A program made the position numbers and the translations under genes. A DNA stretch of 64,000 nt from JACVRW01 sp963808775. GTDB taxonomy: Bacteria; Actinomycetota; Thermoleophilia; Solirubrobacterales; Thermoleophilaceae. Where the stretch lies: positions 124,001-188,000 of the forward strand of contig CAWEGR010000003.1 in assembly GCA_963808775.1 (NCBI GenBank), read 5' to 3'. Shown here one piece after another: positions 1 through 9,083 of this stretch (the first letter of the stretch is position 1; every line of letters begins with the position of its first letter). Below the pieces are notes generated by a model. That model was not told the origin of the DNA. It made no database searches and saw only the letters and a list, made by a program, of their open reading frames with translations.

Positions 1-653
1 ACGTAGACGATGCCGATGATGAAGATCGGGATCGCGAGCGAGTCGCCCGAGACCGTTATCGGCCCGATCTTGAGCCCGCCGAGCGCCAGAGCCACACCGA
101 GCGCGACGCCGAGGATCACGACGGGGAACGACCACATGACGTCGAGCACGGATCTGATGCCGACGTCCGACCAGCCGCGGAAGTAGCCCGCGATCAGCCC
201 CAGGATGATCGACAGCACCGTGGTCATGAGAGCTGCCGTGATCCCGATCAGCAGCGAGTTGCGGCCGCCGTAGAGCAGGCGGACCATGATGTCGCGGCCG
301 GTGGAGTCGGCGCCCAGCAGGAACTTGCCGTCGGCCTTCAACCATTGCGGGCCGATCGGCACGCCGTCGAGCGCGACGACGTTCTTCTTCTTGCCGTCGA
401 CGACGATCGTGTCCGAAAGGTGCGTCTCGTTGGGCCCGGTGTCGGCCACCTGGTTCGCCCAGATCGGCGCCGCCATGCAGGCGAGCACCAGCAGCACGAA
501 CAGAGCCCCGAACGCGAGCGCCGTCTTGTTGCGCTTGAGACGCCGCCAGCCGAGCCGCCACGGCCCGATGCCGTGAACGTGCTCACGCTCGCCCTCCTGC
601 TCCCAGCCTGCCGGCCGCGGTGCAGTTCCCTCGACTACTGGCTCAGTCGCCAT
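1..653 (-). CDS. Peptide/nickel ABC transporter permease, DppC type (3' end outside window)
   Basis: Inner-membrane permease subunit of a family-5 (oligopeptide/dipeptide/nickel) ABC importer. The visible 217 residues start at an ATG (653) preceded by a GAGGGGA ribosome site. They contain a basic cytoplasmic N-terminus, a first membrane segment (about residues 45-66), a short extracytoplasmic loop with the motif LLGADSTGRDIMVRLLYGGR that is typical of DppC/OppC, and then the start of the transmembrane permease domain. The C-terminal part with the EAA loop lies beyond base 1. The next upstream gene on the same strand, 92 bp away, is a family-5 binding protein, so the two almost certainly form one transporter operon. 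The substrate cannot be read from the sequence. Shorter frames here are shadows. Confidence 0.9.
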   Translation of the reverse strand, partial: MATEPVVEGTAPRPAGWEQEGEREHVHGIGPWRLGWRRLKRNKTALAFGALFVLLVLACMAAPIWANQVADTGPNETHLSDTIVVDGKKKNVVALDGVPIGPQWLKADGKFLLGADSTGRDIMVRLLYGGRNSLLIGITAALMTTVLSIILGLIAGYFRGWSDVGIRSVLDVMWSFPVVILGVALGVALALGGLKIGPITVSGDSLAIPIFIIGIVY

Positions 654-745
654 CCAGTCCCCTCACAGGCCCCCCTCCTGCAGCGCAACATACCCCACGG
701 GGAGGGCGCCGAAGCACCCTCCCCCATGGGGCAGTTAGCCAACGG

Positions 746-2431
746 CTACTTGAGGCACCAGCTCGAGTAGTCGTTGAAGTACACCGGGTGGAACAGCGAG
801 CAGTTCTCGAAGTCCATCCGCTCCGAGAAGAAGGTGCTCAGCTTGCGGTGGCCGTAGGGCACGATGTAGGCCCGCTCGACCAGCTCGCGGTTGAGCTCCT
901 CCCACTGTCCCGCGACCTCGTCCGTGATCTCCGGCTCGAGGTTCAGCTCCGCGATGCCCTTCGTGATGTCCGGGTCATCCACGTTGCCGGGGTTCTGGCT
1001 GTTCGTCGGCTGGATCGACTTGCCGTCCACCAGGAAGAAGAAGTTCTTCGGGTGGGGGAAGTCCTGGAACCAGTTCAGGAAGCCAGTCTGAGGTGCGGTC
1101 TTGGCGCTTCCGATGGTCTGGAAGTAGACACCGCCGTCGAGGATCTTCGGCGTCGCCTTGAAGCCCATCTGGTTGAGCATGTCGGCGTACGCCTCGGTGA
1201 CCTTGTCGGTCGGGTCGTCGTTGTTGCCGTAGACCGTGACCTCGGTGCCGGCCACGCCGGCGTCCTCGATCATCTGCCGGGCCTTCTCGAGGTCCGGCGG
1301 CTCGTTCGGGTTGCCCCACGGGCAGTCCTCGACGTCGAGCGCCTCGTCGTAGCCCGGCAGGCCGGGCGGCAGGAACGAGCAGCCCGGAGCCAGCTCACCC
1401 GCGAAGATGCGGGCCAGGGCCGGCTTGTCGACGCCCCAGTTGACCGCCTCGCGGACCTTCGGGTCGTCGAACGGGGGCTCCTTCGTGTTCATGAAGAAGT
1501 AGTACGTGGACGCCGCCGTCTGCTCGCGGTAGCGGTCCGAGTACTTCGCCTTCACCTCCGGCTTGAGGTCAGCCGGCGGCGGGTCCTGCATGTAGTCGAG
1601 CGTGCCCGAGATCACGTCCTGCGCCTGACGCTGCGCGGACTTGACGATCTTCGTCGTGATCTTGTCGATCTTGCCCGGCGGGATGTCCGGTCCGAGATCC
1701 GGGAAGTTCGGGTTCTTCTCGAGCACGAACTGCCGATTCGGGACCGACTCGGTGACCATGTACGGGCCCACGCCCGGAGGCGGGTTCTTCGTCAGGTCCT
1801 CGCAGGGCGTGTCGCCCGGCACGAGGCCGGCGAACCACATCCCGAGCACGTGGTTGAACGAGCCGTCCGGCTCGGACAGGTTGATCGTGATGTCACCGGT
1901 CTTGTCGTCGGTGACGATGCCCTTGATGTCGCCGTCGCACTTGCCCGCGTCGATGTAATCCTGGGCGCCGTCGATCCCCAGATAGAACGCGGAGCCGCCC
2001 GACTCGAGGTTGAGCAGACGCTTGATCGAGTGCTCGAAGTCAGACGCCTTCACCGGCGATCCGTCGGAGTACTTGAGGCCCTGGCGCAGCTTCAGCTTGT
2101 AGGTCTTGCCGTCAGGAGACACCTCCGGCATCGCCTCGGCGAGGCCCGGGATGAGCTCCGCGCCCGCCTGACCCGCCTTGCGCGGATAGGTGATGAGCGG
2201 CGTGTAGACCAGCCAGAGCGGCTCGATTCCGTTCACCGTGTAGGTGAGGGCGGGGTCGAGGTGGTCGGGCTGCGAGGTCTGGGAGATCGTGATCGATCCA
2301 CCCTCCTTGCCGCCGCCACTCGATCCGGAGTCCCCGGAGTCGCTGCTGTCATCGTCGCCACAGGCGGCGATGGCCAGCATCGCGAGGGCCGCCACGAGCA
2401 GCGCGAGAGCGCGCATACCGTACTTCCCCAT
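746..2431 (-). CDS. ABC transporter substrate-binding lipoprotein, family 5 (peptide type)
   Basis: Extracytoplasmic solute receptor of the adjacent DppC-type importer, 561 aa, normal for SBP family 5 (DppA/OppA). The N-terminus is a lipoprotein signal with lipobox LAIAAC (Cys about 24) followed by an acidic/Ser/Gly linker. The body has family features such as ITISQTSQPDHLDPALTYT, the region PDGKTYKLKLRQGLKYSDGSP, and KVREAVNWGVDKPALARI. A ribosome site TGGAGGG precedes the ATG. The 105-bp gap to the sigma-factor gene suggests its own promoter, though no convincing -35/-10 pair was seen. The permease gene follows on the same strand. The ligand is unknown; DppA-type proteins bind di- or oligopeptides, nickel or other small molecules. 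Confidence 0.93.
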   Translation of the reverse strand: MGKYGMRALALLVAALAMLAIAACGDDDSSDSGDSGSSGGGKEGGSITISQTSQPDHLDPALTYTVNGIEPLWLVYTPLITYPRKAGQAGAELIPGLAEAMPEVSPDGKTYKLKLRQGLKYSDGSPVKASDFEHSIKRLLNLESGGSAFYLGIDGAQDYIDAGKCDGDIKGIVTDDKTGDITINLSEPDGSFNHVLGMWFAGLVPGDTPCEDLTKNPPPGVGPYMVTESVPNRQFVLEKNPNFPDLGPDIPPGKIDKITTKIVKSAQRQAQDVISGTLDYMQDPPPADLKPEVKAKYSDRYREQTAASTYYFFMNTKEPPFDDPKVREAVNWGVDKPALARIFAGELAPGCSFLPPGLPGYDEALDVEDCPWGNPNEPPDLEKARQMIEDAGVAGTEVTVYGNNDDPTDKVTEAYADMLNQMGFKATPKILDGGVYFQTIGSAKTAPQTGFLNWFQDFPHPKNFFFLVDGKSIQPTNSQNPGNVDDPDITKGIAELNLEPEITDEVAGQWEELNRELVERAYIVPYGHRKLSTFFSERMDFENCSLFHPVYFNDYSSWCLK

Positions 2432-2535
2432 TCAGTTCCCTCCAAAGTTGCTTGAACGAGCAGAAAGCTCGCCGGGCGGCAATCTACCCACGCGTTCGCC
2501 GCAGGTAGCCCGCTTCCCGAAACGACAACGTTGCC

Positions 2536-3333
2536 TTAACGGTCGGCGGCGGCGCCCGGAGGGGTCCTCAGGAGCTCGTCCCGCATGACCTGGAGCGACT
2601 TCCGGATCAGGCGCGACACGTGCATCTGCGAGAGGCCGACCCGCTGCGCGATCTGCGTCTGGGGCAGGCCCTCCTCGAAGCGCATGCGCAGGATCTCGCG
2701 CTCGCGGGCGGGCAGCCTGTCGAGTGCGGGCTCGAGGGCGGCGCGCTGCTCCGAGCGCTCGAAGCCCTCGTCGTCGGTGCCGATCGTCTCCATGGGGTCG
2801 AGCTCCTCGTCGCCGCCCGGCCCCGTCGAAAGCGACACGGTCGAGTACGCGGAGCCGACCTCCATCGCCTCGAGCACCTCCTCCGGGGTCGTCTTGAGCT
2901 CCTCGGCGATCTCGGCGATGCTCGGCGAGCGCCCGAGCCGGCCCGTCAGCCGCTCGATCGCTCCCGACATCGAGGCGTTCAGCTCCTGGAGCGCGCGCGG
3001 CACCCGGATCGCCCAGCCCTTGTCGCGGAAGTGGCGCTTGATCTCCCCGACCACGTTCGGCGTCGCGTACGTGGCGAGCGAGACCTCGCGCTCGAGCTCG
3101 AAGCGGTCGATCGCCTTGATCAGCCCGATCGCCCCGACCTGCTCGATGTCCTCGAGTGCCTCGCCGCGGCCGGCGTAGCGCCGCGCCAGCGACCGCACGA
3201 GCGGCAGGTGGCGCTCGATCAGCTCCTCGCGCGCCGTCGTGTCGCCGTTCTCGTGGTAGCGGCGGAGCAGGTCGCGGTCCTCCTCGCGCGCCTTCTCGGT
3301 CGACATCGAGGCTCGCTTCTGGCCGGCGCTCAC
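2536..3333 (-). CDS. RNA polymerase sigma factor, SigB/SigF/SigG group
   Basis: Alternative sigma-70 factor of the general-stress/sporulation group, 265 aa from the GTG at 3333. Region 2 is evident (LPLVRSLARRYAGRGEALED, then DIEQVGAIGLIKAIDRFE), region 3 contains PRALQELNASMSGAIERL, and region 4 ends in a helix-turn-helix with QTQIAQRVGLSQMHVSRLIR. The start was chosen because GTGA overlaps the stop of the upstream anti-sigma-like gene, which implies translational coupling; an ATG at 3306 is the alternative. A longer in-frame reading runs into the anti-sigma gene and is not real. Gene order mnmA, anti-sigma, sigma is compact, with 4-bp overlaps. By family, the factor would be held inactive by its RsbW-like partner and released under stress. 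Confidence 0.93.
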   Translation of the reverse strand: MSAGQKRASMSTEKAREEDRDLLRRYHENGDTTAREELIERHLPLVRSLARRYAGRGEALEDIEQVGAIGLIKAIDRFELEREVSLATYATPNVVGEIKRHFRDKGWAIRVPRALQELNASMSGAIERLTGRLGRSPSIAEIAEELKTTPEEVLEAMEVGSAYSTVSLSTGPGGDEELDPMETIGTDDEGFERSEQRAALEPALDRLPAREREILRMRFEEGLPQTQIAQRVGLSQMHVSRLIRKSLQVMRDELLRTPPGAAADR

Positions 3334-3725
3334 GGCACCGCCTTCAGCTTCTCGAGCCGGACGACGATGCTGCCGTCGTCGGACTCCTCGACCCCGAACG
3401 AGTCGACGACGGTCTGCAGGATGCGCCGCAGGGTCAGCTCGCCCGGGCGCTGCACCCCGTCCTTCAGGGCGTCGGCCACCGCGCGCTCCGACAGGGGGCC
3501 GACGCGCGTCCTGATGCCGCCGTTCACGACCTCGAAGGACATGCGCACGCTGCCGACGCGGCCCGCCTCGGCGAGCAGGCGCTCGACCGCGAGCTGCAGG
3601 TCGTCGATCTCCTCGAAGGCGAAGTCGACCCGCTCGGCGATGCCGCCGATGATGAGGCGGACGACCGCCTGGAAGTCGCGGGAGAGCGGAGCCTCCAGCT
3701 CTATTCGCTCTGCATTGCCGCTCAC
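3330..3725 (-). CDS. RsbW/SpoIIAB-like anti-sigma protein with degenerate ATP site
   Basis: Predicted partner of the following sigma factor, 131 aa. The N-terminal two thirds follow the RsbW fold: a beta strand, then FQAVVRLIIGGIAERVDFAF and EEIDDLQLAVERL, matching the helix before the N-box of RsbW. The residues that bind Mg-ATP in RsbW are not visible: the N-box Asn is replaced within ERLLAEAGR, there is no DEGxxF box, and the Gly-rich lid is replaced by LTLRRILQTVVD. It may therefore act as an ATP-independent binding protein rather than a Ser kinase. The GTG start overlaps the mnmA stop (GTGA), and its stop overlaps the sigma start, so the three genes are co-translated. No RsbV-type antagonist is seen nearby. 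Confidence 0.75.
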   Translation of the reverse strand: MSGNAERIELEAPLSRDFQAVVRLIIGGIAERVDFAFEEIDDLQLAVERLLAEAGRVGSVRMSFEVVNGGIRTRVGPLSERAVADALKDGVQRPGELTLRRILQTVVDSFGVEESDDGSIVVRLEKLKAVP

Positions 3726-5174
3726 GCGGGTTCCCCGATCGTTCCGTACCCCACCACGCGATCGTCACTCATCAGGCACGCGAGCTGGCCGGGGGCGGCG
3801 GCGAGCGCCGGGCGCTCGAGCTCGAGCAGCGCGCGCCCGCCGTCGCCGCCGGACGGCGTGACGCTGCACGCGATCGGCGCGGCGTGGTAGCGCAGCCGCA
3901 CGGTCTCGACGGCGTCGCGGCCGCGGTGGAGGCGCACGCCCTCGAGCGGCACCGAGCTCGTGGCGAGCCGCTCGCGCGGGCCGACCACGACCCGGTTCGC
4001 CTCGGCGTCCCTCGAGAGCACGTAGAGCGGCTCGCCGCCCGAGATCCCGAGGCCGCGCCGCTGGCCGACCGTGAAGTTGTGCTGACCGTCGTGGCCGCCG
4101 AGCACGCGTCCCTCGGCGTCGACGATCTCGCCAGGGCGCCGCAGGCGCGGCCCGCCGTGGCGCTTGCAGGAAGGCGCGCCCGCCGAGGCCGGCGACGAAG
4201 CAGAGGTCCTGGCTCTCGCGCCTGTCGGCCACCGGCAGCCCGGCGTCCCGGGCGAGCGAGCGCACGCTGTCCTTCGTGAGGCCGCCGAGCGGGAACGACA
4301 GACGCTCGAGCTCGGCCGGCTCGAGCTTGGCGAGCATGTAGCTCTGGTCCTTGCGCGGGTCGGACGCGGCGCGAATGAGCGGCCCGTGGTCGTCGCGGGC
4401 GATGCGCGCGTAGTGCCCGGTGGCGAGCCGCGCCGCACCGAGCGCACGCGCCAGCTCGAGCATGACGTCGAAGCGGAGCTGGCCGTTGCAGCCCACGCAC
4501 GGATTGGGCGTGCGCCCGGCGGCGTAGCCGTCGAGGAACGGGTCGACGACCTCTGCGCGGAAGCGCTCGCGCACGTCGAGTGTCAGGTGCGGGATGCCCA
4601 TGCTCTGCGCGAGGCTGCGCGCGCCGCTCACGGCCTCGGGCGAGCAGCAGCTCTCCGTGCCGTCGGTGGCGGGGTCCGCCCACAGCTCGAGCGTGACCGC
4701 CACCACCTCGTCCCCGGCGTCGAGCGCGAGCTGCGCGGCGGCGGCGCTGTCCACCCCGCCGCTCATCGCCACCAGCGTGCGCCGCGGCTCGGCGGGGAGA
4801 CGCACCGCGCCGGCCCGGGCGGCGGCGCCGAGCGCGCGGTGGAGCGCGTCGGCGGCCAGCTCGGCGACGTGGCGCTTCGGCGGCACGAGGCCTCCGAGGG
4901 CGCGCGCGACCTGGTCGGGGCCGATCAGCGCGGCGTCGAGCACGCGGGCGCCCTCGACGAGCTCGACGACCGCGCTCGCGGCCGCCGTGAGCGCGCCGCA
5001 GCCCTCGGCGTCGAAGCCCGCCTCGGCCACGCGGTCGCCCTCCACGCGGACGGCGAGGCGGACGAGGTCGCCGCAGGCGGCTCCTCCCGCCGCACCGGTG
5101 TGCGGATGCCCGGCGAGGGCGCCGCGCCCGCGCGGCGAATCGAGGTGTTCGGCGAAACTGCGCAAGGACTCCAC
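3722..5174 (-). CDS. mnmA: NifU-like N-terminal domain fused to tRNA-specific 2-thiouridylase MnmA (one frameshift)
   Basis: Thiolates U34 of tRNA Lys/Glu/Gln in the cytoplasm. About residues 1-120 resemble the NifU/IscU scaffold: FAEHLDSPRGRG, AACGDLVRLAV, FDAEGCGALTAA, ALGGLVPPKRHVAEL. Two scaffold cysteines are present and the third (HC in NifU) reads HV. MnmA follows, with the PP-loop AMSGGVDSAAA, first catalytic Cys in NPCVGCN, second in SQDLCFVAG, and the C-terminal barrel (FTVGQRRGLGISGG). The reading frame breaks once near 4169, where one extra base separates GGRAFLQ from the continuation KRHGGPRLRRPGEIVD. The GTG start at 5174 was chosen because the NifU-like homology begins there. 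The longer open frame to 5867 runs antisense to aspS and is rejected. The stop overlaps the anti-sigma start. Confidence 0.88.
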
Positions 5175-5260
5175 GCTAGCGCCGCCGGCCGAGGATCTCG
5201 CGGCGCCTGAAGGGTCCCATCCCGGGAGCCTCTCACACGCGCGCGGTGGTAGCCTCGCAA

Positions 5261-5388
5261 TTGGCCCGAGCCTGTGCGCGAGCCGCCGCAGATGTTGAGC
5301 CGAACACCACCGGGACGGGAGTCCCACTCGCGACGCGGCCGTGGTCCGTTGCGGAGGACACCCACGCTTGCTCCGACAGCAGGCCCAA
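5261..5388 (-). ncRNA. Candidate structured RNA between aspS and mnmA (6S-like?)
   Basis: The 245-bp aspS-mnmA spacer (5175-5419) has no coding frame. On the transcribed minus strand it can fold into a rod: GGGCCTG (5386-5380) pairs with CAGGCTC (5274-5268), a flanking TTGG/CCAA pair (5388-5385 / 5264-5261) is an alternative extension, and GAGC/GCTC closes an inner bubble. Above that lies a strong hairpin GGGAC-TCCC-GTCCC. A closing stem, a central bubble and an apical hairpin directly downstream of aspS recall 6S RNA, which in Bacillus subtilis lies next to aspS. At about 128 nt it is shorter than usual 6S RNA, and I could not match conserved bases. It could instead be a leader or attenuator of the mnmA-sigma operon. 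Confidence 0.3.
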
Positions 5389-5419
5389 CTCCCGGACGGC
5401 AGCGGCAGGCTGGGGCCCT

Positions 5420-7175
5420 CTAGCCCGGCGGCTGCTCGAGGCGCACCCCGAGTTCCCGCAGCTGGCGCTCGTCCACGGGCGCCGGCGCGCCGGTCAGCGG
5501 GTCGGCGCCGCTCGCCGCCTTCGGGAAGGCGATCACGTCGCGGATCGAGCTCGCGCCGGCCAGCAGGGCGACCATGCGGTCGATGCCGAAGGCGATCCCG
5601 CCGTGCGGCGGTGCCCCGAAGGTGAGCGCCTCGAGCAGGAAGCCGAAGCGCGCCCTCGCCTCCTCGGGCCCGATCCCGAGGGCGTCGAACACCTTCTGCT
5701 GCGTCTCCGGGTCGCTGATCCGGATCGAGCCGCCGCCGAGCTCCCAGCCGTCGAGCACCACGTCGTAGGCGCGGCTGCGCCACGTTCCGGGATCGCCGTC
5801 GAGGTCGCCGGTGGGGCTCGTGAAGGGATGGTGGAGCGCGTCGAAGCGGCCCTCGTCCTCGTTCCACTCGAACATCGGGAAGTCGACGACCCAGAAGATG
5901 TCGTGACCCTCCGGCTCGGCGTCCGCCACCTCGGGCCGCAGCCCGCCGAGCACCCGGGCGGCCACCTCGGCGCTGTCCGCGGCGAACAGCAGCACGTCGC
6001 CCTCGCTCGCCTCGAGGGCGGCGGTCGCGGCCGCGCGCTGCTCGTCGGTGAGGAACTTCGCGATCGGGGAGCGCCAGTCGCCCTCCTCGATCACGGCCCA
6101 GGCGAGCCCCTTCGCGCCGAGCCCCTTCGCCTGCTCGGTCAGCGCGTCGAGCCGGCTGCGCGGGAACTCGCCGCGCGCCCTGATCGCGCGCACGACGCCG
6201 CCCGCCTCGAGCGCGCCGGCGAACACCTTGAACTCGCAGCCGCGGAACACCTCGCTGAGGTCGTGGATCTCGACCCCGAGCCGGCGGTCGGGGCGGTCGG
6301 AGCCGTAGCGCAGCATCACCTCGTCGTAGCTCATGCGCTCGAGCGGCAGCGTGATCTCGATGCCTCCGACCGCGAGCACCTGCTGGAGCAGGCGGTCGAC
6401 GGTCTCGTGGACGTCCTCCTCCTCGACGAAGGCCATCTCCATGTCGAGCTGCGTGAACTCGGGCTGGCGGTCAGCGCGGAAGTCCTCGTCGCGGAAGCAG
6501 CGAGCGATCTGGTAGTAGCGCTCCATCCCGCTCATCATCAGGAGCTGCTTGAAGAGCTGCGGGGACTGCGGCAGCGCGTACCACGAGCCGCGCACGAGCC
6601 GGCTGGGGACGAGGAAGTCGCGCGCGCCCTCGGGCGTCGAGCGGGTCATGATCGGCGTCTCGATCTCGAGGAAGCCCTCCTCGGAGAGCCCGTCGCGGAT
6701 CGCCTTGACCACGTCGTGGCGAAGCACCATCCGGTCGCGCATCGCCTCCTTGCGGAGGTCGAGGTAGCGGTAGCGGAGCCGCAGCTCCTCCCCCACCGGG
6801 TCGTCCTCGTCGATCTGGAACGGCGGCGTCTCGGCGTCGGCGAGCAGCTCGAACTCGCCGACCACGAGCTCGACCTCGCCGGTCGGCAGCTCGGGGTTCA
6901 CCGCAGCTCTCGTCGCGGCGCACGAGCCGGCCCGCGGCGCTCAGCACGTCCTCGGCGCGCAGCGACCCCGCGGCGGCATGGGCCTCCGGCGCCTCCTCGG
7001 GCCGGAAGACGAGCTGGAGCAGCCCGGTGCGGTCGCGCAGGTCGATGAAGATCAGGCCGCCGTGGTCGCGGCGGCGGTGGACCCAGCCGGCGACCCGCAG
7101 CTCGTCGTCCACGTCGCCGGCGCGCAGCTCGCCGGCCCAGTGGCTCCGGTAGCGGTTCGGGCGCGGGGCCCTCAC
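5420..7175 (-). CDS. aspS: Aspartyl-tRNA synthetase (one frameshift)
   Basis: Class II synthetase charging tRNA-Asp (possibly also tRNA-Asn), about 584 aa. The N-terminal anticodon-binding OB fold (YRSHWAGELRAGDVDDELRV, GWVHRRRDHGGLIFIDLRDR) is read from the GTG at 7175, whose GTGA overlaps the hisS stop. The catalytic part shows motif 2 (QIARCFRDEDFRADRQPEF) and motif 3 (GGIAFGIDRMVALLAG), with the bacterial GAD insert between. The frame shifts once near 6908: one extra base between RRDE and AAVNPELPTGEVE, at a GAGAG run. Total length is 3n+1, consistent with a single insertion. Because the enzyme is normally essential, an assembly error is more likely than inactivation. Confidence 0.93.
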
Positions 7176-8440
7176 CAGCCCGACACCTCCGGGTCGGCCG
7201 CGCGCGCGATCTCCTCCGCGCCGCCCACCGGGCGCTGCTCGCCGCTCTTCATGTCCTTGAGCTCCACCCCGCCGTCGGCGTCGACGATCGCGACGAAGCG
7301 CGCGCCGGCGCGGTCGGCCTGGCGAAGCTGGCCCTTCAGCGAGCGTCCCGCCTGCTCCATCTCGGCCGACACCATCGCACGCCGCAGCTCGCCGAGCAGC
7401 GCGAACGCGTGCGTGCGCGCGGCGGGGTCCGGGAGCGCCACATACACGCGCGGACGCTCCGGAGCCTCCCAGTGCTCCGTCAGCTCGGGGTCCTGCGCCA
7501 GCAGGATGCGCTCGATGCCCGCGGCCCAGCCGACGGCCGGGGTCGGCGGCCCGCCGAGCAGCTCGATCAGGCCGTCGTAGCGGCCGCCGCCCGCCACGCC
7601 CGACTGGGCGCCGAGCGCGTCGCTCGTGAACTCGAACACCGTGCGCGTGTAGTAGTCGAGGCCGCGCACGAGCGCCGGGTCGAGCTCGTACTCGATCCCC
7701 GCGGCGTCGAGCAGCGCGCGCACCGCCGCGAAGTGCTGCGCGTCCTCGTCGGCGAGCTGGTCGAGCAGCTTCGGGGCGGTGGCCATCACTCCCCGGGTGC
7801 CCTCGTCGTCCGAGTCGAACGCGCGCAGCGGATTCAGGTCGATGCGCTCGCGCACCTGCGGCGCGAGCTCGGACTCGTGCGCGTGCAGATGCGCGCGCAG
7901 CTCGTCGAGGTAGGCGCGGCGCGTCTCGAGGGAGCCGAGGCTCGACAGCCGCAGGCGCAGGCCGCGGCACTTCGCCTGGTCGAGCAGCTCCGCGAGCAGC
8001 ACGATCAGCTCCGCGTCCGCCGCCGGGTCGTCCGTCCCGAGCGTCTCGGCGTCGATCTGCGCGAACTGGCGAAAGCGCCCGGCCTGGGGCGCCTCGTGGC
8101 GGAAGAACGGGCCCGAGCACCAGACCCGCACGGGCTGCGGGCGCTTGTGCATGCCGTGCTCGATGTAGGCGCGGCAGATGCCGGCCGTGGCCTCCGGCCG
8201 CAGGGTCAGCGAGCGCCCGCCCTGGTCCTCGAACGTGAACATCTCCTTCTGGACGATGTCCGTGGACTCCCCCACGCCGCGGGCGAACAGCGCCGTGTCC
8301 TCGAAGACCGGCGTCTCGACGTAGTCGAAGCCGCTCGCCGGGAGGAGCGCCTGGCAGATGTTGAACAGATGGCGCCGGCGGCGGCCCTCGTCCGGCAGCA
8401 CGTCGCGCGTGCCGCGCGGCGCCTTCGGCTTCGCGCTCAC
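7172..8440 (-). CDS. hisS: Histidyl-tRNA synthetase
   Basis: Class II aminoacyl-tRNA synthetase, 422 aa, the usual bacterial length. It starts PRGTRDVLPDEG, the standard HisRS N-terminus, and has motif 2 in GPFFRHEAPQAGRFRQFAQ, the histidine-binding motif as ALVRGLDYYTRTVFEF, and motif 3 near AVGWAAGIERILLA. The C-terminal anticodon domain follows from about residue 330. Its ATG overlaps the stop of the metallo-beta-lactamase gene upstream, and its stop overlaps the aspS start, so hydrolase, hisS and aspS are one transcription unit, an arrangement common in Actinobacteria. The frame is intact. Confidence 0.96.
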   Translation of the reverse strand: MSAKPKAPRGTRDVLPDEGRRRRHLFNICQALLPASGFDYVETPVFEDTALFARGVGESTDIVQKEMFTFEDQGGRSLTLRPEATAGICRAYIEHGMHKRPQPVRVWCSGPFFRHEAPQAGRFRQFAQIDAETLGTDDPAADAELIVLLAELLDQAKCRGLRLRLSSLGSLETRRAYLDELRAHLHAHESELAPQVRERIDLNPLRAFDSDDEGTRGVMATAPKLLDQLADEDAQHFAAVRALLDAAGIEYELDPALVRGLDYYTRTVFEFTSDALGAQSGVAGGGRYDGLIELLGGPPTPAVGWAAGIERILLAQDPELTEHWEAPERPRVYVALPDPAARTHAFALLGELRRAMVSAEMEQAGRSLKGQLRQADRAGARFVAIVDADGGVELKDMKSGEQRPVGGAEEIARAADPEVSGW

Positions 8441-9078
8441 CGGGCCGGGAGCTCGGCGAGGAAGGGGTTCGTCGCCCGCTCCTGGCCGAGCGTCGTGATC
8501 CCCATGTGGCCCGGGTACACCCGCGTGTCCTCGGGCAGCGTCTCGACGAGGCTCGCGATCGAGCGCATCAGGGTGTCGTGGTCGCCGAACGGCAGGTCGG
8601 TGCGGCCGATCGAGCCCTGGAACAGGACGTCACCCGAGAAGACCGCCGCCTCGTCGGGGATGTGGAAGCTCACGTGACCCGGGCTGTGGCCCGGCGTGAA
8701 CAGGACGTCGATCTCGAAGCCCGCGAGCTCGAGCCGCTCGCCGCCGCTCAGCGTGTGCTCGGCGTCGTAGGACTCGAACGGGCCGAAGCCGGGCCAGGGC
8801 ACGTAGCTCATGATGTCGGCCAGCACCATCTTCTCGAGCTCGGGCACCCAGACCTCCGCGCCGGTCGCCCGGGCCACGGGCGCGACGGCCCCGACGTGGT
8901 CGAAGTGGGTGTGCGTGAGCAGGATGCCGTCGAGCGAGACCTCGAGAGCGTCGATCGCCTTCAAGAGCGTCTCGGGCTCGTCGCCCGGGTCGACGATCAG
9001 GGCGCGGTCGCTCCCGTCGTGGCGGACGATGAACGTGTTCTCGGCCACAGGCCCGACCGTGAACATCCGCACGTCCAC
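8437..9078 (-). CDS. Metallo-beta-lactamase fold hydrolase (glyoxalase II-like)
   Basis: Cytoplasmic zinc hydrolase of about 213 aa. The metal-binding set is complete: THTHFDHVG (HxHxDH), GHSPGHVSFH, SGDVLFQGS and a final YPGHM histidine. The length and the motif order match the small YcbL/glyoxalase II-like group found just before hisS in many Actinobacteria. The GTG at 9078 was chosen because a GGGGCGG ribosome site overlaps the end of the upstream gene; GTG 9072 and ATG 9066 are alternatives. The longer open frame up to 9279 overlaps the upstream gene and is not real. The substrate is unknown; thioesters such as S-lactoyl conjugates are usual for the family. Confidence 0.9.
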   Translation of the reverse strand: MDVRMFTVGPVAENTFIVRHDGSDRALIVDPGDEPETLLKAIDALEVSLDGILLTHTHFDHVGAVAPVARATGAEVWVPELEKMVLADIMSYVPWPGFGPFESYDAEHTLSGGERLELAGFEIDVLFTPGHSPGHVSFHIPDEAAVFSGDVLFQGSIGRTDLPFGDHDTLMRSIASLVETLPEDTRVYPGHMGITTLGQERATNPFLAELPAR

Positions 9079-9083
9079 GGCGT

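Noticed and set aside
620..2455. 611-codon open frame on the plus strand over the binding-protein gene
   Set aside because: Antisense shadow of a clear family-5 binding protein; composition is Arg/Val/Leu noise typical of very high GC.
3765..5867. 700-codon reading of mnmA extending into aspS
   Set aside because: The first part is antisense to the aspS 3' end and lacks NifU or MnmA features; true homology starts near 5174.
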